Assembly (NCBI GenBank): GCA_026874595.1
Contig: CM049321.1
Location: forward strand, 20,680,979 to 20,744,978
Direction: 5' to 3'
Origin: Sipunculus nudus
Taxonomy: Eukaryota > Annelida > Sipuncula > Golfingiida > Sipunculidae
DNA length: 64,000 nucleotides
This document shows, piece after piece, positions 57,201 to 64,000 of this stretch (position 1 is its first letter; each line of letters starts with the position of its first letter). Under the pieces are notes generated by a model. The model saw nothing but the letters and a program-made list of their open reading frames with translations, was not told the origin of the DNA and did no database searches. The position numbers were made by a program, and so were the translations under genes.

Positions 57201-58785
57201 TGGTGATCGAAATGCTTAAGTTGGACATTAACCGGCCCATTGTCCACATTATGAATGGTTTGAGTTTCTCATTACCGGTTCTACATCTTCTTATTCTGTT
57301 CTGACTAATTTTATGACAGTCGTATTATTATAAGCGATCCTGTGAGCTTATACGATGGTGCGACGTTGTCCTTGTCGAAATACGGGAAGCTAAACTTACA
57401 AATACTAATACATGTATCAATGACTAACACATTTTTAGGCCAGGGTGTGTAACTCAAACCTGAAACCGAGGTTCATGTAGCGCCACCTACATTGAACTTT
57501 ATTTTATGGGGACAAAACCTTGATCACCTTTAGCAATATGTGGAGGTATGGTTGGGATTGTAATAGGGTTCTTCACTTATACTTAATTTTGTCAAAAATA
57601 GCCCAAAGTAATTTTTGCATATCTGCATATATTAGGCATATCTGGTATAATGAAACCGTGACAGAATCATTTTAATTAAGTACCTATTGTGGTAACTGGA
57701 ATAACCGAGAAAACCTTAATGTGATTTTTCCTGGGTGGTGACCTAACATTCCAAATACTATTCGAAACGACATTAAAAAAATATTATAAAACTGCATGAA
57801 AATTGCATGAAAATAACCTGATACCTAATTACACGGACTGACATCCCGAATCCTGTCTAGTATATTCCTGATCTATCCATGCTTCATCATCTAATAATGT
57901 ACCCAGAGTGACAGAAGCATGTCCATGAAGACATTTCGACGCATAGCTAGCGATAGCTTGCGTGGTAAGCAGATAAATCAATTAAAGACAACGTTTCCTC
58001 ATAGCCTACATTGTATTATAAAAAGCAACCAGCTACATTGCAGATAACTCATTTTTTAGCAAAAAATGGTTTAATCATGCAACATTAGATATATATCAAA
58101 TACGATTTCTCATTTGTCGATTCATAGAACTCTAGCACACAACAAGATAGATATTATTAGTCTGGTATAGAGATCAGTTGGATAGGCAAACAGTCAGTTA
58201 ATATGTTTGTACCCTTATCTGCTCTCTGTCTTGATATGAGGTCCATTTATTTCTAATATCTCATTTACTACTAAAAACATACATATTATGTTAACTCTTT
58301 TATTGTCCATATCCATTTTCAGCAGGAGAATAGTACTCCATATTAATCATTTCCATAAAATAAAAGGAACCTGAAAACTGCTTTTGTGAGTGTTTTCTGT
58401 AATCGCTTTATAAACAATATTAACATGTTTTTTTTCTAATTTTGTTTTTATACACAGAAGACATAGTGTTATCGAAGATTTCAATATCTTTTTCTAAATG
58501 TATTTACTGGAAATATTCCATTTTATCAAATTCTTATAAACAAAAAGTTTGAATATTAGATATCGGTGCGGAAAGGATTAAAATAATAGTTTTATATATT
58601 TGGAACTTAGTGTACCGATTAGATTCAGTAAAAAAGTCATGTATTCTACGGATATATCATTTCACAGGATAAGAAGAACAAAACACATAAGTAATAGAAT
58701 AATGTTAAAGTTTACCTAACATAAATGCTTCACTCTCTGGGCACTGAAGAAAGGTAAACAGCAGCCAGACAGATATGAACCCCAT
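47066..58785 (-). CDS. Predicted two-CTLD single-pass membrane lectin gene (complete model)
   Basis: Eight minus-strand exons: 58,716-58,785; 50,014-50,223; 49,344-49,457; 48,891-49,145; 48,260-48,394; 47,961-48,035; 47,369-47,501; 47,066-47,147. Together they total 1,074 bp, an exact 357 codons plus stop. All junctions up to the membrane exon are phase 1; the last is phase 2. The product would have a signal peptide (about 1-18), CTLD-1, CTLD-2, a stalk, a membrane helix and a 27-residue Ser/Arg-rich tail. Neither CTLD shows the EPN or QPD calcium motif, so calcium-dependent sugar binding is doubtful. Eight or more N-glycosylation sequons are present. The weak point is the 8.5-kb first intron, which contains relic exons; the true first exon could differ. 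A receptor or recognition role is inferred from the architecture. Confidence 0.6.
47369..47501 (-). CDS. Transmembrane exon, unit C lectin gene
   Basis: TTTCAG acceptor and GTAATA donor, 133 bp, phase 1 to phase 2. It encodes KTDNSSNQ, then the hydrophobic stretch [26 protein letters not shown], and a short juxtamembrane KYDICDGSE. It would anchor the protein, with the CTLDs outside. An Arg lies within the helix, which in immune receptors can pair with an acidic adaptor residue; that is a speculation here. Confidence 0.65.
47961..48035 (-). CDS. Stalk/linker exon, unit C lectin gene
   Basis: 75 bp, TATACAG acceptor and GTATGT donor, phase 1 at both ends: [20 protein letters not shown] then TPSH. 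It holds one Cys that may pair within the stalk or dimerise. The intron before it ends in a long TA microsatellite (48,058-48,112). Confidence 0.65.
48058..48112. repeat. (TA)n microsatellite at an intron 3' end
   Basis: Equivalent to 29,875-29,931 in unit B, 20-odd bases from the acceptor of the linker exon. Confidence 0.9.
48260..48394 (-). CDS. CTLD-2 C-terminal-half exon, unit C lectin gene
   Basis: 135 bp, TTTCAG acceptor, GTAAGC donor, phase 1 at both ends. It encodes [35 protein letters not shown] and [10 protein letters not shown]. The KC...GC...IC cysteines fit the end of a CTLD, with LSWKSVGC in the place of the usual WND...C. The IKLDG segment just before WSKGKC lies in the long-loop region used for ligand contact in this fold and is the part that differs from unit B. 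Confidence 0.8.
48891..49145 (-). CDS. CTLD-2 N-terminal-half exon, unit C lectin gene
   Basis: 255 bp, TTTCAG acceptor, GTAAGC donor, phase 1 at both ends. It begins with a small Cys-rich lead ([10 protein letters not shown]) that joins the two CTLDs, then [19 protein letters not shown] (first strand and helix 1), [18 protein letters not shown] (helix 2 region) and [17 protein letters not shown] (equivalent of the WIGL core motif). Helix 2 is the variable block relative to unit B. Confidence 0.8.
49344..49457 (-). CDS. CTLD-1 C-terminal-half exon, unit C lectin gene
   Basis: 114 bp, TTACAG acceptor and GTTATG donor, phase 1 at both ends. It encodes [37 protein letters not shown]. The VCAS...TDC...FACE cysteines match the closing strands of a CTLD, here unusually short with no WND or calcium ligands. 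The donor GTTATG is non-ideal but is shared in unit B (GTTAAG). Confidence 0.75.
50014..50223 (-). CDS. CTLD-1 N-terminal-half exon, unit C lectin gene
   Basis: 210 bp, TCCAG acceptor and GTGAGC donor, phase 1 at both ends. It encodes [50 protein letters not shown] and [13 protein letters not shown]. The segments correspond to helix 1 ending in Cys, helix 2 (EEVIIEAM), the WIGL-type motif (LWLGL) and W.W.DG, a standard CTLD signature. It is fully open, where unit B has a stop. Confidence 0.85.
50230..51400. other. Intron 1 of the unit C lectin gene, proximal part
   Basis: A 135-codon minus frame (50,764-51,171) overlaps here; it has a hydrophobic, Ser/Ile-rich middle but no start context, splice logic or recognisable domain, and the unit B copy is broken. 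It is treated as chance. Confidence 0.5.
51400..52560 (-). pseudogene. Gag-like zinc-knuckle relic, unit C
   Basis: Same sequence as 33,250-34,420 with few changes. The knuckle [14 protein letters not shown] is readable only in a frame broken by stops; the 104-codon open frame at 52,040-52,354 is out of register. It lies in intron 1 of the lectin gene. Confidence 0.55.
54150..54237. repeat. (TA)n microsatellite
   Basis: TA tract of nearly 90 bp interrupted by CATACA; longer than its unit B counterpart. Confidence 0.95.
54550..55760 (-). pseudogene. Relic second CTLD exon set, unit C
   Basis: In minus order: N-half relic at about 55,605-55,757 (TTTAG acceptor-like, CSDGNKKYV, stops, [17 protein letters not shown]); C-half relic at about 54,965-55,095 ([20 protein letters not shown] then a stop before [10 protein letters not shown]); linker relic at about 54,550-54,665 ([14 protein letters not shown] before GTATGT). 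Same exon order as the live gene, so it is an older tandem gene copy now inside intron 1. Confidence 0.65.
56578..56673 (-). CDS. 96-bp candidate exon in intron 1, unit C
   Basis: Excellent borders: CTGTTTCAG acceptor and GTAAAT donor. Phase 0 gives [31 protein letters not shown] with a CxxC pair; phase 2 is also open; phase 1, which the lectin exons use, hits TGA at once. The copies in A and B are broken. It may be a decayed CTLD accessory exon or an unused cassette; it cannot join the main model without breaking frame. Confidence 0.35.
56790..58700. other. First-intron sequence of unit C, distal part
   Basis: Conserved with B 38,600-40,500. A weak CTLD-start relic lies at about 57,838-57,890 (TTATTAG, then [20 protein letters not shown] and a stop). 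The minus frame at 56,810-57,031 shows no domain. Confidence 0.45.
58716..58785 (-). CDS. Signal-peptide exon, unit C lectin gene
   Basis: ATG at 58,785, [15 protein letters not shown] then PESEAFML, ending one base into a Gly codon at a GTAAAC donor. Joined to 50,223 it gives FMLGDAWFHG, in frame. The start is chosen because ATG, leader and donor are the same in all three units while flanking sequence varies. Confidence 0.75.
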
Positions 58786-60279
58786 CTTTCTGTCTGCTTT
58801 TACAGCAAGAAGGTGGTTATGATATATTTCATGACACCGTGTTCTGATTCCCGCACAAGCTATATTCCTGGCACAAGAACTAACTGTTTATTTTCTATTT
58901 TTGATATGGTTAACCAAGCATCGTTACAGTCCTCATGGTTATACGGTTCCTGACACAAGGCATTTATTGTTTATTAATTATTCGCTTATAATAATATTAT
59001 AAAGGTAACTGATTTTTTTATACGTCATATATATATACATATTTAATATATATATATATATACATTTAGTAAAATATATTCACATGGAAAATAACCGCGC
59101 ACTCCTTGGTAAGACTAAAAACTAATGTTTCCCTTATTATTTTTCATCATTGTGACACAATAGAAGATATTAACGTAAATAAAAGTAGTTTTCTTTATAG
59201 ACAGCAGACTTGAAATTATACCTGTTAAGCAATCAGTTTTCTGTGGTTTATGATTTTATTTCCTGGCCTCGTATAAACAATAATGCTTCCTTCTCGGATA
59301 CAAATCGGACCCGCGTGATATTATTATAAAAACTTTATTGAATCTCTTCTACTTAAGCAATATTACCATAGGCTTTACCGCAATGCAACATATCTTAGGA
59401 ATAAATCTGTTGGTGAGAAATTAATATTAGGGATTTTCAGTTGTCAACCTTATATACCAATTAATGATTTCGACGATTAAAAAATTACACGGCTATCCAC
59501 AAACAACGTCCGACAAATTAAACCTGCACCAAGTGAGGCATGGAGTGTCTCATGACGTAAGCGCCCATTTTACATCAGAGATGGAAAAGTATTATCTAAA
59601 TTAATAATCAAGACATGACGAATTGATATATAGTATAAATAATGATACGACAATATAACTTTAAATGTGTCTTGACTTATGATCCCTATCTAATTATAAT
59701 TACCTATGTGTGGTTTTAACTCAAAATAGAAGTATTGATGGGGCATAGTTGGGTCCAAACGTACTCGTACTCTAAGTACTCGTACTCGTGAGTACTATTT
59801 AAAGTACTCGGTACTCGTACTCGAGTACTTTCTTCAAAATGACCAAAGTACTCGTACTTGTACTCGAGTACATTGAAAGTACTCATTAAATGTTCCTTAT
59901 GAGTACTTTCAATGTACATAAATAATAATATTATATATAAATATTTATACACAAATAATAATTACCTCTATCCGCCCTCACATACATGCATACATATGTA
60001 CATACATACACCCTTGTCACACCCTTGTGTGATATTAGTAACTCCTCTGTGAGTAGCTAACAGTTTGCATTCTGCATGGCCTTGATTATCTGTTTCAGAC
60101 AGGTTTGGGACAGTTAGCACACAATGGAGCTAGAGCTAACTTATTACATTATTTGGCAGGTGATTTGTTTGAGCAGATTGTTTGTTCAACAGCAGTTGCA
60201 TTAAAGTTCACATGAGTACCATATAAGAGTGGTAGTCATTTGGCATATTATTCAGTTGTCACCTGTCACTCAGTGAATA

Positions 60280-60445
60280 TGGAAAAAGCTATTCAAAATT
60301 ACACCCATTAAATTGTTTGGGATCACTTCACTAAGTTATCACCTGCCTCTCATGGTACATCTCAAGCAAAGTGCAACCACTGCCACAAACAATATAAGAC
60401 TGATGCTCCAAACACAACCTCAAACTAAAGGAAACATCTGAGGGT
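60280..60445 (+). pseudogene. hAT transposase N-terminal BED zinc-finger exon
   Basis: The frame starts MEKAIQNYTH, then after a stop VWDHFTKLSPASHGTSQAK, CNHCHKQYK, NTTSN, stop, RKHL, followed by a GTAAGTG donor. W-x-x-F, CxxC and the expected H-region identify a BED finger, the DNA-binding part of many hAT transposases. Two in-frame stops disable it. Confidence 0.75.
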
Positions 60446-60449
60446 AAGT

Positions 60450-61146
60450 GTTCTTTATTTATAACAATGTGACAAAATCACACAAACTAATACTTTACAC
60501 ACAGCATGACATAAGATTGGCAAACAGTAGCAAATCACAAAATTGCCCTCCCATTCAAAGGCTTAGGAGTTAAAACCATAGACTGAAATGGATATGACTA
60601 CTACAGCCCTGGCCCAATGTTCCACATCCCAATTAGTGCTAGGAACACAATCATAGGTGTTAAGTATGGACGTTGGTGGCAGAGAGATTACTAATTTTGA
60701 GATGAAACACTGAATACCCGCTGGCTAGTAATAATAGACCTAATTAGGCTGATGCCCATAACAACGTTCTAGGTATTCCTGCTCGGATTCTGTGCCCTCT
60801 GATCCTCTCAGACTTGTTATTTATTACATAATAATTGATCCTTATTCTATGAACTCTCAGTCACACTAATAGGCTGTGGCACTAGCTGTTATGTATTCTT
60901 GTCAATCATGAATTCTATCCTGAGTATCCTCTCTCTAAGTAAGTATAATTAACACTTGTAATTAAAATTGGTATGACTAAACTTGGTAACAAAACAGTCT
61001 GTAGCACTAGATGTTATGTAATCTTTTCAATCATTCTCTCTTTCTCTCTCTCTCAGTAAGAATAATTTACACTTGTAATTAAAACTGAAATGACTAAACT
61101 CGGTAACAAAACATTCTTTGTCACTAGTGGTATGTACTCTTGTCAA

Positions 61147-61188
<42 letters not shown>

Positions 61189-61285
61189 GCTGGTTAAGTA
61201 TATACTTGATGGAGCAATAATGAATTGTTCGATAATTAAATGCGGTATATTTAAATAATACAACCACACAAATGTTTATATTTTT
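60450..61285. other. Non-coding interior of the hAT element, with (CT)n
   Basis: Probably the transposase intron. Contains CT-rich microsatellite runs at about 61,032-61,053 and 61,146-61,189, and an internal direct repeat: the block with CACTTGTAATTAAAA(T/C)TG occurs near 60,953 and 61,070. Confidence 0.55.
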
Positions 61286-61289
61286 GTTG

Positions 61290-62620
61290 GCTACATTCCA
61301 CCAACCAGAAAGACTCTAACTAGACGTCTTCTTCCTTGCCCCCCCCCCCCCAAGAAAACTCTACAAAAGTGCTGAAACTTCTCAACTCCGCCAATGCTGT
61401 AACACGCACCATCGACATTGGGAGTAGCGGACAGATGAAATCAATCCTCGGTGTCAGCGCCCACTGCATAATTGATTGGGATTTCCACACCCTAATGCTG
61501 GCCTGCAAGCGTATGGACTGACGTCACACGGCAGACTACATTCTAAAGGAATACCATTCTATCATTTCCACCTTAAACCTAGAAGAAAAAATTGCCTACA
61601 TTGTCACTGAAAATGCAGCAAATATGAAGTGTGCGTACATAAGTTTGCAAGGGAAATGGAAGAAAAAAACAACAAAACAGATACTGAAAACGATAAATAC
61701 GATGGTAGTGACAGTGAAAAGGAAGGCGAAACAGAAGAAGAAAGTCTATCCTATGAAAAAGATCCTCTAGCCTACCAGCCTTATCATGAGTCCCGCTGTG
61801 TCCACAACTGTCTGCCAGCATTGATTATTGTAAGAACATAGCCACTTGTGTGCACAAGTCTACTGTAGCCACTGACAAGCTAGAAGAGGAAAGACGATTG
61901 TTAAAAGCAAACACCACTCGCTGGTATTCCAGATACTACTGTTTGAAGTCAGTGCTCAGCCTTTTAAAGGAGAAGCTTGATTCCCTCGAACTTTACACTA
62001 TACTCACAGCCCTGGATCGCAATATCCTGAGTGACTTGCTAAACGTCATGAAGTCATTTTTGGATATATCTACAACCCATCAAGCTGACAAGAAAGTAAC
62101 ATTGACATTGGTCATTCCTGCAATAACGTCACTCAAAGAACATGTAAGCAGCTTCCCCACAAGATACAACTCAAAATTCCTCAATACACTGAACAAAATC
62201 AATGGTACATAGGTGACCAAGCCTATCGCTGTGCTACCTTTCAGCCCCCCCCCCCCCCCCCGTTCAAGACGGAATCCTTCACATCGGAAGAAGAAGCCAA
62301 CAAAACCAAACATGGAATAAAAAAAATTGTAAGGAAGGCAACAAAATCATTCCAGACATAGACGAAAGCACCAGAACCCAAGGAAAAGAAATTATCTATT
62401 TGCCTTCAAGAAAAAAGCAGCCACAAGTGACCATTAACTCTGAGGTCACAGCATATTTGACAGAACCGACCCTAGAGGAAACTCCAACCCGCTAGAATCC
62501 TTGAGGAAGGCTAGGGGACGTTTCCCTGCTCTTGCCAATCTGGCAAGGAAGTGCTTGTCTTTAACAGCGTCTTTTGCCCAGTTGAGCGGGTTTTTTTAAT
62601 ATCTTTGAAGATGCTCTGAC
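61290..62620 (+). pseudogene. hAT transposase body, frame-broken
   Basis: In order over several plus frames: KVLKLLNSANAVTRTIDIGS and LGVSAHCIIDWDF (first catalytic-Asp strand), HTADYILKEYHSI, EEKIAYIVTENAANMK (second catalytic region), an acidic insert (61,660-61,770), EERRLLKANTTRWYSRY, LTALDRNILSDLLNVMKSFL, and the C-terminal dimerisation region ARGRFPALANLARKCLSLTA at about 62,505-62,570. Poly-C tracts (61,340 and 62,245) and stops interrupt it. It resembles ZBED-like invertebrate hAT proteins and is inactive. Confidence 0.85.
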
Positions 62621-63014
62621 CAGACAGAGCAAGGATGAGCGACGGCAATTTTGAAACTCAAATGTTCCTCAAATGCAACTCTCATTTGTAATTTCTGCCT
62701 TTCTATGTCATTCTGTGACAGGTTCTGGTTGGGGGGCCCTGTATCAAGTACACAGTGCTACTGATATTGTGATGTTTGATGTGTGTTTAGCATGTTTTCC
62801 TTTGTTTTAAATCACTGTATATATTTTCATGAATAAAAATAAAATTAATATAGTATTGTTAGGAAAATGTTGTGTCCCTGCTTAATTTTACTCCACATCC
62901 TAGCCCAGATTTAAATGCTGAAAGTACTCGTTAAAGAACTCATGAGTAAATTTTTATAAAAATAGCTAAAATACTCGTACTTTCAATGTACCCGGGCCTA
63001 ACTCTGTGATGGAG

Positions 63015-63680
63015 GCCATGAAAAATATTAAACCTGGCACCCCAAGTTTTGCGTACCAGTTACAGCCATTCAAGATGTATAAACATGCATAATATCAGGC
63101 CGATAAGTCAACCCACTCCTACGATTTGTTACCCTTTCATCCAAAACACAGATACATATGAACACTGAGCATAACATGCGACACTCCCAGTCTTTCGCAC
63201 AGGAAAGGCCGGTATCTCAATTCTCTCCTTCGATGTGTATACGGTCCTACCCTTCCAAAACAAATTTGGAGATGGCGCCACCAGTCTTGAGTACATGTAG
63301 GTTTATCCAATATGTATGGAAATGCAAAATATCTAAATCAGACTTCTGATATATTTGCACTTATGAAACCATTACATTGTAGATGGGGCCACATTTGTTG
63401 CGTCCGAGAAATCTATCCAACATGTATGGACATGCTAAAGTTCAGGCAAATACATAAATATTGAACTTACCATAAAAACCCCTCCTTTGCAGCAGCGAAT
63501 TAATGGTACCACGTCTTTTAATGTCCTGGCATAAATGATGAACTACATATAAATACTGAACAGATATCGTTCTGTAATATAACATAAATGAGAACTGGCA
63601 ATATGTCAAGTCAATTTAACATACATTTTTAGGTCAGTTTTAAACATTCAGCGTGTTGCTCAATATTAACTAAAGACACC
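63015..63680 (-). repeat. Continuation of unit C flank after the hAT insertion
   Basis: Matches unit A 7,555-8,200: shared strings include GTCTTGAGTACAT, CATTCAAGATGTATAAAC and GTGTTGCTCAATAT. After about 63,690 it diverges, where unit A enters the neighbouring lectin fragment; no CTLD exon is found from there to the window end. Confidence 0.7.
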
Positions 63681-63689
63681 TTGGTCAAA

Positions 63690-64000
63690 TTGCTTGGTAT
63701 GGTGTAATAAATGTTCATGTATTTCTTTCATGTCTGATGTTACAGCTTCGCACAACCAAATTATAAGTTAAATTACAAAGTTCAAATCCCAAGCAAAATA
63801 AATCATTAAAGGCATAAGTTTGGATATTTTGATTATTTGCAAAGACTATATCACCATCACCTACATCATGCATGTGTTTATTCGGTCAAATGAAAAGAAT
63901 TTGTTTGCTCGTACCTCTTAATTGTAACTGTGCTTTGTTCAAAATCCAGTTAGTCACCTCAAGCACATAACTTGTGTAACACCTTAAAAAATAAAATATA
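63690..64000. other. Intergenic; nothing recognised
   Basis: AT-rich sequence with no exon or element border seen. Confidence 0.4.

Larger units (their letters stand above)
47010..59743 (-). repeat. Lectin duplicon, unit C
   Basis: The best-preserved unit. Its order from high to low is: signal exon, first-intron relic exons, gag-like relic, four CTLD exons, linker, membrane exon, tail. After the hAT insertion the unit's upstream flank resumes at 63,007 and matches unit A 7,555-8,200. Confidence 0.9.
59744..63006 (+). mobile_element. hAT DNA transposon, full length, decayed
   Basis: The left end CATAGTTGGGTCCAAACGTAC and the inverted right end CAGAGTTAGGCCCGGGTAC are imperfect terminal repeats of hAT type. 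The flanking eight bases are TGATGGGG (59,736-59,743) and TGATGGAG (63,007-63,014), a target duplication with one change. Subterminal arrays of GTACTCGTACTCG-type repeats fill both ends (59,758-59,910 and 62,920-62,995). The element is 3,263 bp and carries a BED finger, an intron-like gap and a broken transposase. Confidence 0.9.

Noticed and set aside
61629-61841. Acidic Glu/Lys-rich frame considered as a separate gene
   Set aside because: It is the interior of the hAT transposase between its catalytic segments.

Overview
This is eukaryotic, intron-rich, AT-rich DNA from an animal, most likely a marine invertebrate and plausibly a mollusc. That assignment is an inference: it rests on small exons with GT/AG borders, long (TA)n microsatellites, a lineage-specific mix of hAT, TTAA-target, Ty3/Gypsy and Penelope-like elements, and a tandem family of secreted or membrane C-type-lectin-like (CTLD) genes. 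There are no operons, no long ORFs and no bacterial features. Most open frames are chance ORFs.

The window is dominated by a tandemly duplicated lectin locus on the minus strand. Four related units can be followed: A (about 1-8,200), D (about 21,050-25,500, partial and diverged), B (about 28,900-43,150) and C (about 47,000-59,700, continuing after an inserted hAT element to about 63,680). B and C are offset by about 18.2 kb and are nearly identical over long stretches. Units A, B and C each begin, at their high-coordinate end, with the same 70-bp signal-peptide exon (5,773-5,842; 40,517-40,586; 58,716-58,785).

Unit C holds an apparently intact gene. Eight exons on the minus strand, with canonical borders and matching phases, sum to 1,074 bp. 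They give a 357-residue product with a signal peptide, two CTLDs each split over two exons, a linker, a transmembrane helix and a short Ser-rich tail. Unit B carries the same exons but has premature stops in CTLD-1, the membrane exon and the tail. All units also carry a second, decayed set of CTLD exons inside the long first intron. A degraded third lectin copy lies at 8,227-9,175.

The most interesting signal is in CTLD-2. B and C are almost identical there except for two very short blocks. In one, four substitutions in 13 bp all fall at second codon positions and all change the amino acid. In the other, eleven substitutions lie in about 34 bp. This looks like localised diversification of a binding surface by selection or gene conversion.

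The lectin units are interspersed with mobile elements: a Ty3/Gypsy element (9,226-12,417, minus) with one full LTR, polypurine tract and decayed pol; a TTAA-flanked transposon with a Mutator-like transposase relic (18,466-20,701); a 5'-truncated Penelope-like element with GIY-YIG domain (40,858 to about 42,555); a full-length but decayed hAT element with TIRs and a near-perfect 8-bp target duplication (59,744-63,006); a CCHC gag-like ORF present in units D, B and C; and a LINE ORF1-like relic near 14.7-15.3 kb. A palindromic satellite-like patch lies at 12,860-13,190.
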